From Acidobacteriota bacterium (GTDB lineage Bacteria; Acidobacteriota; Thermoanaerobaculia; Gp7-AA8): DNA of 64,000 bases. The notes beneath the pieces are model-generated. The model searched no databases and had not been told where the DNA came from. It saw only the letters and a list, made by a program, of their open reading frames with translations. Positions 36,510 to 45,173 of this stretch are shown here, in pieces (position 1 is the first letter of the stretch; each line of letters begins with the position of its first letter). The position numbers and the translations under genes are program-made. The stretch spans positions 58,467 to 122,466 of the forward strand of contig QHVT01000018.1 in NCBI GenBank assembly GCA_003223645.1, read 5' to 3'.

Positions 36510-36976
36510 ACATTCCGTCGCGCCATCGCTTCGCGCTGTTTCGCCTCGGCGCGTATTTGCGTTTGCGTCTGGCGCAAACTCCGATCAGGCAGGACGATGT
36601 CATGTACATCATCGATCGCGATCAAAGTGCGTTCGAGAGCTACTCGATCGCCGCGTGGTCGTTTGTGATGACCGCCTGCTACCTCAGCGATTTCGTGACG
36701 CCGTTCCTCGCGCCACTGCTCGCGGCGCTGGCGTTTCATGTCCCGATTTGCGTCGTCGGTCTGTTGCGCAAAAACAAGAACAACATTCGATTGACCTCGA
36801 TCATCGCGATGTCGCTCCTCGCATTTGCAGCGGCGATGTACGCCACGTCGACGTCGTGGCTGCGCTTCGTCGCGTGGCAGTTCTTCGCCTTCGTCGCGCT
36901 CAACGCGCTCGCCGCCATCATCGTGTTCTCCCTGCGCGGCTCGATCGAGAAACTGGAGGCCGCATTCGCGCAGTAA
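36506..36976 (+). CDS. Small multi-span membrane protein
   Basis: 156 residues from GTG 36506, which overlaps the stop of the acyltransferase. Four hydrophobic segments are visible: WSFVMTACYLSDFV, FLAPLLAALAFHVPICVVGLL, TSIIAMSLLAFAAAMYA and FVAWQFFAFVALNALAAIIVF. The first 45 residues are polar. No family is recognised. Its place between an acyltransferase and a deacetylase suggests a role in glycolipid handling. Confidence 0.7.
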   Translation: MNIPSRHRFALFRLGAYLRLRLAQTPIRQDDVMYIIDRDQSAFESYSIAAWSFVMTACYLSDFVTPFLAPLLAALAFHVPICVVGLLRKNKNNIRLTSIIAMSLLAFAAAMYATSTSWLRFVAWQFFAFVALNALAAIIVFSLRGSIEKLEAAFAQ

Positions 36977-37722
36977 TTCTCGGCTTCGCCGCGATCGCGC
37001 CCGTCGCGCTTCTGCTGCTCTGGCCGCACTCGATCCCCGCCGCGATCGGCGTGCTGTTTCTGTCGCACATGCTCCTGCTCTATCCGACGCTCGCCCCGAA
37101 TTCGCAGTGGCTCGGGCCGGTCGTCACCAGATTTGCGACCGACAAGAAAGAGCTGTGGCTGACGATCGACGACGGTCCGGCGGACGACACACACTCATTG
37201 CTTGATCTGTTTGATCGTCGCGACGTCCGCGCGACGTTTTTCGTCAAAGGCGTGCTCGCCGCGGAGCGGCCGGACGACATCCGCGCGATCGTCGCGCGCG
37301 GACACTCCGTCGCCAATCACTCGCACACGCATCCGTCGGCGACGTTCTGGTGTCTGCTGCCGTCGCGCATCGCGTCCGAGATCGTGCGCTGCAACGAAGT
37401 TCTGACGACGCTCACCGGCACCTCTCCGCGCTGGTTCCGCGCGCCGGTCGGACACAAAAATCTGTTCGTGCACGTCGTGCTCAAACATGCGCGCATGCGC
37501 CTCATCGGCTGGACCGCGCGCGGCTTCGACGCTGTCATCTCCGATCCACGTCACGTTCTCGGCCACATGCTGCCGCACGTCAAGCCCCGCGCGATTCTCG
37601 TGCTGCATCAGGGACGTGCGCATTCACTGCGAGTCATCGAGCACGTCGTCGTCGCGCTGCAGGAACGCGGCTACTCGTTCGTCGTTCCGGATGACGACGC
37701 CCTGCGAAACACGAACAGGTAG
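36976..37722 (+). CDS. Polysaccharide deacetylase (NodB-like), start uncertain
   Basis: About 248 residues. A hydrophobic N-terminus (ILGFAAIAPVALLLLWPHSIPAAIGVLFL) anchors or exports it. The NodB domain has the catalytic and metal motifs WLTIDDGPADD, NHSHTHPS and RAPVGHKN, with a final VLHQG. It should remove acetyl groups from a sugar polymer or lipid-linked sugar. No ATG, GTG or TTG fits near the natural start: ATT at 36976 directly overlaps the previous TAA, and a GTG lies about 25 codons in. Its 3' end overlaps the convergent methyltransferase by 52 bp. Confidence 0.8.
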   Translation: MLGFAAIAPVALLLLWPHSIPAAIGVLFLSHMLLLYPTLAPNSQWLGPVVTRFATDKKELWLTIDDGPADDTHSLLDLFDRRDVRATFFVKGVLAAERPDDIRAIVARGHSVANHSHTHPSATFWCLLPSRIASEIVRCNEVLTTLTGTSPRWFRAPVGHKNLFVHVVLKHARMRLIGWTARGFDAVISDPRHVLGHMLPHVKPRAILVLHQGRAHSLRVIEHVVVALQERGYSFVVPDDDALRNTNR

Positions 37723-38321
37723 TTGTTGTACGGCGTGCGTCCCCACAGCGGCGTCACGCGCGATTCGAAGCCGGCGAACGCGCCGATGATCCGCTCGCGC
37801 GTCGGGAAATTCAGCGCCTCCGCTTTGATCCATCGAGTGCCGCGCGAGATCGCGTCGGCGACTACCGTCATTCGATATCGCCACGATTCATCGCGGATTC
37901 CCTGGCGAATCGCGACAAATCGCGCATTTCGCGCGACGCTCGCGAGGAGCTGCTGCTGCGCGTCGTCGTCGAGATACTGGAGGATGTCGAGCATCACGAC
38001 GTTCGGATGCGGCGGCAACTCGCGCCGCGCATCGCCGGCGATGAACTCGACGTCGCGATACCGCGCCGCCGCTTTGCGCGCGACCTCGATCTTGCGCGCG
38101 TCGAAGTCGATGCCGGTGATCGGCGCGCGGAAGCCGTGCTCGCGCAGAAAAAACGGAAGCAGACCGATGCCGCATCCGATGTCGACGAGTGGAGCGTCCG
38201 GCAGCTCCGCGAGCACGGCGTCGTACACGCGATCGAACGCCACTTTCCAGCGAACGTACGAGCGCAACTCGCGGCGTTCGTAAAGCGACGCGAGCCGCTT
38301 CGCTACCTCCGCGCGGCTCAC
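37671..38321 (-). CDS. SAM-dependent methyltransferase
   Basis: 216 residues. The class I fold is clear: motif I VDIGCGIGLLPFFL, the acidic residue in ITGIDFDARKIEVA, IAGDARRELP and VVMLDILQYLDDD. No membrane span. The substrate is unknown. It is convergent with the deacetylase and shares 52 bp with it. Its start overlaps the stop of the response regulator (ATGA), so the two are co-translated. Confidence 0.83.
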   Translation of the reverse strand: MSRAEVAKRLASLYERRELRSYVRWKVAFDRVYDAVLAELPDAPLVDIGCGIGLLPFFLREHGFRAPITGIDFDARKIEVARKAAARYRDVEFIAGDARRELPPHPNVVMLDILQYLDDDAQQQLLASVARNARFVAIRQGIRDESWRYRMTVVADAISRGTRWIKAEALNFPTRERIIGAFAGFESRVTPLWGRTPYNNYLFVFRRASSSGTTNE

Positions 38322-38740
38322 GCGGAGAGATGCTCGATGACGTCGATGAGGTCGGGCAGATTGAAAGGCTTCGGCAGGATCGCGGCGACGCCCATCTGCA
38401 GCAGCGCCTGCGGCTCGACGCGCACGTGCGCGGAGACGACGATGATCGGCACCGTGCCGAGGTGGCCCGTCTCCTGGAGGCGCTGCAGAAAATCCCAGCC
38501 GTTGACGTCCGGCATCGCGAGATCGAGCAGCACGACGTCGGGATGATGAATCGTCAGTGCGCGCTGCCCTTCCGCGCCGTCGCCGGCGAGCAGCACCATG
38601 AAGCCGTGCTGGCGCAGCGCGGCCGCGAGCATGCCGCGCAACGGCAGATCGTCGTCGATCACGAGCACGCGCTTCTTCTCGACGTCGCCGAGGCGCTTCT
38701 CGTGTCCGTTTGCGCTGCCCTGATCGAGTTCAGTCGTCAT
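38318..38740 (-). CDS. Single-domain response regulator
   Basis: 140 residues. A CheY-like receiver domain covers residues 24-138: RVLVIDDDLPLRGML with the acidic pair, the phosphoacceptor aspartate in VVLLDLAMPDVNGWDFL, VSAH with the conserved small residue, and the lysine in ILPKPFNLPDL. No output domain is present. No histidine kinase is encoded nearby, so its input is unknown. It precedes and overlaps the methyltransferase gene. Confidence 0.9.
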   Translation of the reverse strand: MTTELDQGSANGHEKRLGDVEKKRVLVIDDDLPLRGMLAAALRQHGFMVLLAGDGAEGQRALTIHHPDVVLLDLAMPDVNGWDFLQRLQETGHLGTVPIIVVSAHVRVEPQALLQMGVAAILPKPFNLPDLIDVIEHLSA

Positions 38741-38814
38741 GCGCGGTTCATTCTAACGACGGTCGAGAACGGCATGCAGAAGGTGAGCCACTACACATCG
38801 CTTCACGATTACTG

Positions 38815-38918
38815 TGTGGCGACCGCTGCCCTTGTGGCGACCGCTGCCCTCAGCGGTCGCGGCGCCGCTGGTGCCGCCACAGGCGGCACTGTGACCGCTG
38901 AGGGCAGCGGTCACCACA
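38815..38918. repeat. Tandem and inverted repeat, GACCGCTGCCCT type
   Basis: An 18-bp unit (TGTGGCGACCGCTGCCCT) occurs twice head to tail at 38815-38850. An inverted version (GTGACCGCTGAGGGCAGCGG and on) lies at 38891-38918. It fills the gap between the GNAT and response regulator genes. Confidence 0.8.
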
Positions 38919-38945
38919 AACCTTAATGTTTCAAGATCGCGCCCA

Positions 38946-39947
38946 TTAAAACAAGTCACTGTCCGCCCAGGTGTAATACAGCGCGTCGCGCATCGCCGCG
39001 GTCGCTTCGGCCTCGGCGAACGGTACGCACATCACCGAGAGATCGTTCGGCTCGGCCTCGGTCTCGAAGCCGAGGCTGCGCAGCTTCGCGTCGAACCATT
39101 CCGGCCGCGGCGGGAACCACCCTGCGATCGTCTTCGCCGAATGCAGCGGCGCGACATGCCGCAGCACCGCGTCGATCGCATCGGGAAATTGCGGATCGAA
39201 CAGCGCGTCGCCCCAAAGGAGTCGACCCTCGGCCAGGCGGTACGCAATCCAGCCAACGAGCACGCGACGCCTGCGAATCGCGACGAGCGTGTAGCGCAAG
39301 TCGGGAGCATCGAGAAAGCGCCAGCGGACGTAGCGCGCATCGCGGCGGACGAGGAAGCGATAGCCGTTTGCAGCACGCGCAAAAAGCTCGTCCCATTCCG
39401 GATTCACGTGGCGCACGAGCTCGAGGCTGTATCCGCGCAGCCGGCGCGACAGACGCGACATCGGTCGCAGCGGATGCTTGCGCAGATCCAGCATCCGAAA
39501 CGTCACCGGCTCGACGCGATCGGCGCGCAGAAAGCGGAGCGAGAACTTGTGGATGTTCGCGACATTGAAGCCGTAGTTGAACGCGACCTGGTTCTCGCAG
39601 AAGTGCTCGTAGAAATGCAGCGCCGTGCGGCCGAGGATCGACGTTGGACCGCGGCCGACATGACGCACCGAGACGTCCGTCATCGTGTCGCCGATCTGAT
39701 GCGCGAGCACGTCGCGGTCGAACATGCGAAAGGGCACGGCGTAGCCGGCGTAGTGGCCGACGAGATGATTCTCTTCGTCGAGCGTAAGACTGATCCGCTC
39801 GTTGCCGAACGGGTTCTCGCGATACTTCCAGTTGAAGTGCGCGAGCGTGCGCGGCGCGTGCGGGAACGAGCGCGCGAAGAGCTCGAGGATCGCCGCTTCG
39901 TCGCCGTCGCGATATTCGCGCGTGACGAAGCGCGCGTCAGCGGGCAT
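38946..39947 (-). CDS. GNAT-type acyltransferase
   Basis: 333 residues. The N-terminal 150 residues fit a GNAT fold (RDGDEAAILELFARSFPHAPRT, HFNWKYRENPFG, VGHYAGYAVPF, RGPTSILGRTALHFYEHF), and a second half resembles the C-terminal part of large GNAT proteins that modify sugars or lipids. No membrane span. Its start overlaps the stop of the upstream GT/methyltransferase fusion by 11 bp, so it most likely modifies the same glycan or glycolipid. Confidence 0.75.
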   Translation of the reverse strand: MPADARFVTREYRDGDEAAILELFARSFPHAPRTLAHFNWKYRENPFGNERISLTLDEENHLVGHYAGYAVPFRMFDRDVLAHQIGDTMTDVSVRHVGRGPTSILGRTALHFYEHFCENQVAFNYGFNVANIHKFSLRFLRADRVEPVTFRMLDLRKHPLRPMSRLSRRLRGYSLELVRHVNPEWDELFARAANGYRFLVRRDARYVRWRFLDAPDLRYTLVAIRRRRVLVGWIAYRLAEGRLLWGDALFDPQFPDAIDAVLRHVAPLHSAKTIAGWFPPRPEWFDAKLRSLGFETEAEPNDLSVMCVPFAEAEATAAMRDALYYTWADSDLF

Positions 39948-41409
39948 GCGTCGGCTCCACCGAGCGGATCGCGCGCGCGTTCAGCGGCATCCCGGCGCGG
40001 CGCTTGGCCACGATGCGAATCGAGCCGGTGCTGACGATCATCGGGTCGGGGAGCAGTTTCAGGATCACGCGCGCGAGCGGCGCGATGAACGGATGATGCG
40101 ACTGCAGCCAGTGGCGCACGAGTTTCTGATCGCGGTATTCGAAGTCCGGTCCGACGTCGGCGATCTCGAAGCCGGAGCGCTCGAGCAGCTCGATGAGCGC
40201 GGAACGCGAGTAGAGAATGAGATGCGTGCGGAAGTTCTGCGCCATCCGCTTCTGCTCGGAGAACACGTAGATCAATCCTTCGGTGTCGAGCGCCGAGAGG
40301 AACAGCATGCCGCCGGGCTTGAGCAGGTCTTTGATGCGCGCGAGCGCGTCGTGCGGGTCGGGCACATTCTCGAATACGTGGAACAGCGTGATGGCGTCGA
40401 AGGCGGGGCCGGTATTCACGAACGACGAGAGCGACGCGCAGGTGACGTCGAGGCCGCGCGCGCGCGCCTGGCGCGCGGCAGCAGACGCGGGATCGATGCC
40501 GGCATATTCATATTCGTTCGCGGCGATCGCGCCGAAGCTGCCGTCGCGCACGCCGATCTCCAGGATGCGCGCGCGCGACGACAACCGTCCCCGCAGCCAG
40601 TTGAATCGCTGTAGGCTGGTCTTCTCGCGCGCCGGCTGCGAATGCGCTTCATACGACGGCGGCGTCACCTCGGCGTGCGCGCGCAGCACGCGCCGCACCG
40701 GCGCGCCTTCGTCGTCGGTGAATTGATTCAGGTAGCGGCATTTGCAGCGGCCGCACTCGCGCACCACGTTGCCCGGAATCTGCGCCGCGGTCCAGACGTG
40801 CGCGGAGAAACAGACCGGACAGCGCCGCGCCGCGCGATAGGCGTTGCGGCGATTGGCGAGGCGGATCGAGATCGCGGACGGAATCGAGTCGAGCGTCGCG
40901 TAGGCCCGCTTGCGCGAGGACGACTGGACGACGAGCCGCTCGACGCGAAAGCCGTACTTGTTGGCAAGGAACGCGATCTCGAGATCGCAGCGGCAATCGA
41001 CGAGACGCGACTCGCCGGCGACGATCTTCGCGGCGGTCGACGTGAATGCGCTGAGCTGGATCGACGGATCGGGAAGGATCGGGACGAGAATCGAGCGCAG
41101 GATCGCGGAGCCGCGATGGCCGGCGCGCGTGCTGGCGAAGACGATGTCGGTCCCGCCTGAATCGACCATTGCCACGGCATCGCCGATGGCGCTGACGGGA
41201 TATGGCAGCTCCGGATCGACGACGACGATGACGCCGCCCTTCGCGTCGGAAACGCCGCGCCGCAATGCGACGGCGTACTGCTCGTTCTCCGGCGCGAGCA
41301 CTTCGAACGTGAAGCCGGTCGTCTCCAGATAGCGCTCGATCGCGGCGACGGCATTGCCGGCGCCTCCCTGCCGGAGCGGGACAACGACCGACACGCCGGG
41401 CGCGCTCAT
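39937..41409 (-). CDS. Glycosyltransferase-like/zinc-ribbon/methyltransferase fusion
   Basis: 490 residues from ATG 41409, which overlaps the stop of the upstream GT2. Residues 1-190 resemble a GT2 core (SVVVPLRQGGAGNAVAAIERYL, VIVVVDPELPYPVSAI). Residues about 200-235 form a zinc ribbon (CPVCFSAHV, CGRCKC). Residues about 260-480 form a class I methyltransferase (RILEIGVRDGSFG, YAGIDPASAAARQA, FHVFENVPDPHDAL, LKPGGMLFLSAL). The zinc ribbon plus methyltransferase order is common in sugar C- or O-methyltransferases. The GT half lacks a clear nucleotide-sugar DxD. Confidence 0.78.
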   Translation of the reverse strand: MSAPGVSVVVPLRQGGAGNAVAAIERYLETTGFTFEVLAPENEQYAVALRRGVSDAKGGVIVVVDPELPYPVSAIGDAVAMVDSGGTDIVFASTRAGHRGSAILRSILVPILPDPSIQLSAFTSTAAKIVAGESRLVDCRCDLEIAFLANKYGFRVERLVVQSSSRKRAYATLDSIPSAISIRLANRRNAYRAARRCPVCFSAHVWTAAQIPGNVVRECGRCKCRYLNQFTDDEGAPVRRVLRAHAEVTPPSYEAHSQPAREKTSLQRFNWLRGRLSSRARILEIGVRDGSFGAIAANEYEYAGIDPASAAARQARARGLDVTCASLSSFVNTGPAFDAITLFHVFENVPDPHDALARIKDLLKPGGMLFLSALDTEGLIYVFSEQKRMAQNFRTHLILYSRSALIELLERSGFEIADVGPDFEYRDQKLVRHWLQSHHPFIAPLARVILKLLPDPMIVSTGSIRIVAKRRAGMPLNARAIRSVEPTHAR

Positions 41410-42395
41410 AGACCGATTGTATCCACAATGCGGTAATACAGCGGCTGGTCGCGCACGCTCTGCCGTATCTCGGCGGGCAGCTCGACGACGCTCGTGCGCG
41501 GAAAATGTCCGGCCGCGGTCGCGAATGTCGGCAGCGGCGAGACTTCGATTACCACGTGCTCGCGCTCGACGGAAATCGGTCCGTCCAAACGGCACGGCTC
41601 GTCTACCTGCGGCACGCGCTCGAGACGCTCGAGGAGCTGCGTCGCAATCGGGCCGCTCCATTTTTCCAGGTAAAGATGCTCCGACCGCGCGTAATTCGAG
41701 CCTGCCGCCGCCGTATCCTGTCCCGCGCTCTGATTGTACAAATGACGGCATTTCGCGGCCGGCACATACACGATGCGCTTGGTCAGGCGGCGCAGGAAGT
41801 CGATTTCCTCGAAATACAAGCGAAATCGCTCGTCGAATCCGCCGGCCTCATCGAAATCGGCCGCGCGAATCGCCATGACGGCGCCTGACAAGCCGCGCAC
41901 TCGCGTCGTTTTCTCGAGCGACCAGAACTTCTGCCGTTCGCGAGTCCTTCTTTGATCGCGCTGCTCGAACCAGTTGCGCGAGCGGCTCGCGAGCACCTCG
42001 TCGAATTTTCTCCACGTCGTATTGAGATCGGCAGGCGGCAGAATCCATTCGCACGCATTGTCCCAATACAAGGCCGGACCCGCGACTGCTGTTTTCTTAT
42101 CCAGCGCGTCATTGAGCTGATCGATCGCGCCATCATGGAAAATGACGTCGGGATTGCTGACGACGATCGTCTCTCCCTCACAGGAACGGCGACCGAGGTT
42201 GATTCCGCCTGCGTATCCGAGGTTTGCCATTGGTGTGATTACAGTGTCTGCAACGTCGCGCAACGAGCCCGCTTCATCGAGACCGTTGTCCACGACGACG
42301 ACTTGCAATGGTGTGCTCGTGGTCAGACGCGCACTGCGGATGGCATCCGCGGCAAGCGCTGCGCTGCGATAGTTGATGATCAGCAGCGAGATCAT
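41406..42395 (-). CDS. Glycosyltransferase family 2
   Basis: 329 residues. SLLIINYRSAALAADAI, VVVDNGLDEAG, ANLGYAGGINLG, VVSNPDVIFHDGA (metal site) and GAVMAIRAADFDEAGGFDERFRLYFEEIDFL are typical of rhamnosyl-type GT2 enzymes. It is soluble. The start overlaps the Wzt gene stop and the stop overlaps the next start, so Wzt, this GT2 and the GT/MT fusion are translated in line. Confidence 0.88.
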   Translation of the reverse strand: MISLLIINYRSAALAADAIRSARLTTSTPLQVVVVDNGLDEAGSLRDVADTVITPMANLGYAGGINLGRRSCEGETIVVSNPDVIFHDGAIDQLNDALDKKTAVAGPALYWDNACEWILPPADLNTTWRKFDEVLASRSRNWFEQRDQRRTRERQKFWSLEKTTRVRGLSGAVMAIRAADFDEAGGFDERFRLYFEEIDFLRRLTKRIVYVPAAKCRHLYNQSAGQDTAAAGSNYARSEHLYLEKWSGPIATQLLERLERVPQVDEPCRLDGPISVEREHVVIEVSPLPTFATAAGHFPRTSVVELPAEIRQSVRDQPLYYRIVDTIGL

Positions 42396-43624
42396 CGACG
42401 CTCGACGACGGCGGCTTCGACCGGCGCCGATTGCAGCTCCCAGCGATGCGCGACGGACAGCAATCCGATCTCGAAACGCTCGCCGGTGATCGAGAACGCG
42501 GGCCGTACGTCCCGGCGGTCGAAGACCGTAATGGCATTTTCGTCGCCGACGAATGCAATGATCGAATAATCGCCGCGCAGCAACGGGACGTCGATCAAAC
42601 GCACGGTAATGTCATATTCGGTACGGCCCGACAGAGGCGGAACGCCGTCGGCATGCGTTCCGACGCCGAAGCATTGCAGATCGTCGGCGGAGCGATGCAC
42701 GCCGACAATGACGTGCACGGGCTGGTCGGGACTGTCGGCCTCAATGATGACGCGGACGTAGATATCGTCGCCGGATGCGAACTGTTCGCGCCGGCGGCCG
42801 CTGCGGTCGCATACGACGATCTCGCGGAATCGCACCGGCGAAAGCGTCTCCGCCGCCGGCGCGCCTTCGTTGGCCGGATGTTCGCGATCGCGCTCCAGGA
42901 GCAGGGTCTCGTAATCGTGCACGACGTCGAGCGACGGACCGAAGCGCATCGCCCTGCCGTGATCGAGCCACAATGTCCTCTTGCAGATCGAGGAAATGTA
43001 ATAGAGCGCGTGCGAGCAGAAGAGGATCGTTCGCCCCTCGTCCTGAAAATCGCGGATCTTGTCGATGCATTTCTTCTGAAAATGCCCGTCGCCCACCGCC
43101 AGCGCCTCGTCGATCACCAGGATGTCGGGATTGACGTTCACGGCGACGGAAAACGCGAGACGCATGTACATGCCGGACGAATACGTCTTGACCGGCCGAT
43201 CGAGAAACGGTCCCAACTCGGAGAATTCGAGAATTTGCGGCAGTCGCTGGCGAACTTCGACAGGTGTGAGGCCGAGAATTGCCGCATTGAGCGCCGCATT
43301 ATCGCGTCCGCTGAATTCGGGATGAAATCCCGTTCCCAGTTCCAGAATCGAGGCGATCGTTCCATGCGCCTCGAGCGAGCCGGAGCTCGGCCGCGTGATG
43401 CCGCAGAGAAGCTTCAACAGCGTGCTCTTCCCCGCGCCGTTCTGCCCAATGATCCCGACCGTCTCTCCCCGCTCCACCTCGAACGACACGCCTTCCAACG
43501 CCGGAAACACGACATGCCGCGGCTTGCGCGTGAGGATCTCGACCAGGCGGTCGGCGGGCCGGCGGTACATGTCGTAATGCTTCGACACGTCGACGGCGCG
43601 GACGGCGATTTCCATCGCCGGCAT
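42392..43624 (-). CDS. wzt: Wzt-type ATPase of a polysaccharide ABC exporter
   Basis: 410 residues. The ATPase domain (1-235) has Walker A GIIGQNGAGKSTLL, signature KTYSSGMYMRLAF, Walker B ILVIDEALAVGD and the CSHALYYI switch, with the characteristic early HVVFPALEGVSFEVE. A C-terminal beta-rich domain (about 265-405) fits the substrate-recognition half of Wzt proteins (VHVIVGVHRSADDLQCFGV, LIDVPLLRGDYSIIAFVGD). Its permease partner is probably the Wzm-like protein at 53459-54235. ATG 43624 or 43615 may be used. Confidence 0.9.
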   Translation of the reverse strand: MPAMEIAVRAVDVSKHYDMYRRPADRLVEILTRKPRHVVFPALEGVSFEVERGETVGIIGQNGAGKSTLLKLLCGITRPSSGSLEAHGTIASILELGTGFHPEFSGRDNAALNAAILGLTPVEVRQRLPQILEFSELGPFLDRPVKTYSSGMYMRLAFSVAVNVNPDILVIDEALAVGDGHFQKKCIDKIRDFQDEGRTILFCSHALYYISSICKRTLWLDHGRAMRFGPSLDVVHDYETLLLERDREHPANEGAPAAETLSPVRFREIVVCDRSGRRREQFASGDDIYVRVIIEADSPDQPVHVIVGVHRSADDLQCFGVGTHADGVPPLSGRTEYDITVRLIDVPLLRGDYSIIAFVGDENAITVFDRRDVRPAFSITGERFEIGLLSVAHRWELQSAPVEAAVVERR

Positions 43625-43633
43625 TGTACCGTC

Positions 43634-45109
43634 CTACGGCGTCGCGTTCGTCCCGCTGTAGGGATGCTGCGTCGCGCTGGTGGTGCATTTGATGCCGGGC
43701 GGGCACACGAAGATGCCGCCGGCCGGCCCGATTTCACCCGCGGGTGCAGCGGCGGCGGCCGAGCAGCCGTTGCCGAGCTGCGCGGCATCGAAGTCGACCG
43801 AGTACTCGCCGGCATGCATCGAGACAATCACCCAATTCTGACTCGGCCGCGACCCCGGCGCCTGGTTGTTCAAGTTGAGATACATCCAGCCGGCGTCGTC
43901 GGCCGTCGACGGTTTGCGCGGGAGTATCGACGAGTGTTGCGCCGATACGATGAACGCCGACGGGCTGGCTGGATAGGAGAGAGAACAGATCGGAGAACAC
44001 GTCATGTATGGAACAGTCGTCGTCGAATTTTCGTGCTCGTCGAAACGAATGGACTGCGCGATCGGCATCCCGCTGTTCAGCCATGTGCCTTTGCAGGAGG
44101 CCGTCTGAGCTCCCACGGCCACGCCCTCCCGCCAAATCACATAATTGGTGCGGATCGAGGCATCGTCGTCGACAACACGTGCCGCGAATGTCGAGGGCAG
44201 CGGCACGCGCCGGTCCATTTTCCGATTGTGAGCGGGCGTGTAGTGATCGTAAAACGTATAAGGAAGACCGGTCGTGTCCGGCGGAGGAACCGAGCCGACC
44301 GGCCCGCCCTCGGGAATCGCGCGGATGTGGACCATCGGATTGCCGAACGCAAGGTTCCCGATGGACCTGTAGTTGCTGATCCGCTGATAATCGCCGATCA
44401 GGACGTTGTCGAACAGAATTTGCGTCGAGAAATAAACGGGATTGTTCGGCAACGCGGGAGTACAGTCAGTCACGACGTCCACCGTTGCAAACCCGCGCGC
44501 ATTCGAATGCGTGCCGCCGACCCGTGTGGTGCCGCAGGCGCTCCTGTAAAGCCCGGTGGTCAGCGCCCACTGAAGGGCGTCGATCATTTCCGCCGGGATC
44601 TTCCCGTCGAGATTCGTGCCGGAGCACGATCCGCCGGGGACCACACTCCCCTCGGAAATATTGGGATTACTATTGTTGAGTCCCGGCTCCGACCCCGAAT
44701 AGGCAACGTGGCCCCGGAGCGCCGCGTTGGGTGAGATCGCATCGATGGTCGACGACGTACCGGGGCCGCCCGGTGCGACCTGTCCGCGGGCAATCACATC
44801 ATAAAGATCGATCGTCTGCACGTCGTACCCGGTCAGAAAGAGATTGAACGTGAGCACGGGAAAGGTCCAGTCGGTCCAAAGAGTCACGTGTGCAATCTGC
44901 GGCGCGGGCGACACATTCGTGACCGTGAAGACTGTGGTCTCGCCTTCTCCTTCGGGCGTTCTGAAATCCACGTCAAAGAACGGCAAGAGGAGCGTCGCCG
45001 CGGGCGCGACCGTGATCTCACAGGAGTCGTCATTCTCCGTGGTCGCGGCAAGCGCCGGCTGTGCAACCGCCAAGACGACCACGATGGCCAGAATCGTACG
45101 CGTGTTCAT
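43634..45109 (-). CDS. Secreted protein, paralogue of 49704-51275
   Basis: 491 residues from ATG 45109; a longer frame would cross a terminator hairpin. The signal peptide is TRTILAIVVVLAVAQPALA. It shares with 49704-51275 the segments NDDSCEITVAPAATLLLP, QIAHVTLWTDW, FLTGYDVQ, LYDVIARGQVAPGGPGTSS, YTFYDHYT, DRRVPLPSTFAAR and NGCSAAAAAP. Several cysteines are conserved. No known fold or function; the opening part looks like a beta-sandwich. Nine bases separate its stop from Wzt, so Wzt may be read from here. Confidence 0.75.
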   Translation of the reverse strand: MNTRTILAIVVVLAVAQPALAATTENDDSCEITVAPAATLLLPFFDVDFRTPEGEGETTVFTVTNVSPAPQIAHVTLWTDWTFPVLTFNLFLTGYDVQTIDLYDVIARGQVAPGGPGTSSTIDAISPNAALRGHVAYSGSEPGLNNSNPNISEGSVVPGGSCSGTNLDGKIPAEMIDALQWALTTGLYRSACGTTRVGGTHSNARGFATVDVVTDCTPALPNNPVYFSTQILFDNVLIGDYQRISNYRSIGNLAFGNPMVHIRAIPEGGPVGSVPPPDTTGLPYTFYDHYTPAHNRKMDRRVPLPSTFAARVVDDDASIRTNYVIWREGVAVGAQTASCKGTWLNSGMPIAQSIRFDEHENSTTTVPYMTCSPICSLSYPASPSAFIVSAQHSSILPRKPSTADDAGWMYLNLNNQAPGSRPSQNWVIVSMHAGEYSVDFDAAQLGNGCSAAAAAPAGEIGPAGGIFVCPPGIKCTTSATQHPYSGTNATP

Positions 45110-45114
45110 GCCTT

Positions 45115-45147
45115 GAAAAACAGTGTGGCGGGCCGAAGCCCGCCACA
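45115..45147 (-). terminator. Intrinsic terminator after the PKD gene
   Basis: GTGGCGGGC-TTCG-GCCCGCCAC on the minus strand, with an ACTG then a run of T, just downstream of the PKD gene stop and before the paralogue start. Confidence 0.7.
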
Positions 45148-45173
45148 TTCGATTCAGCGAAAATGATCGCGGC

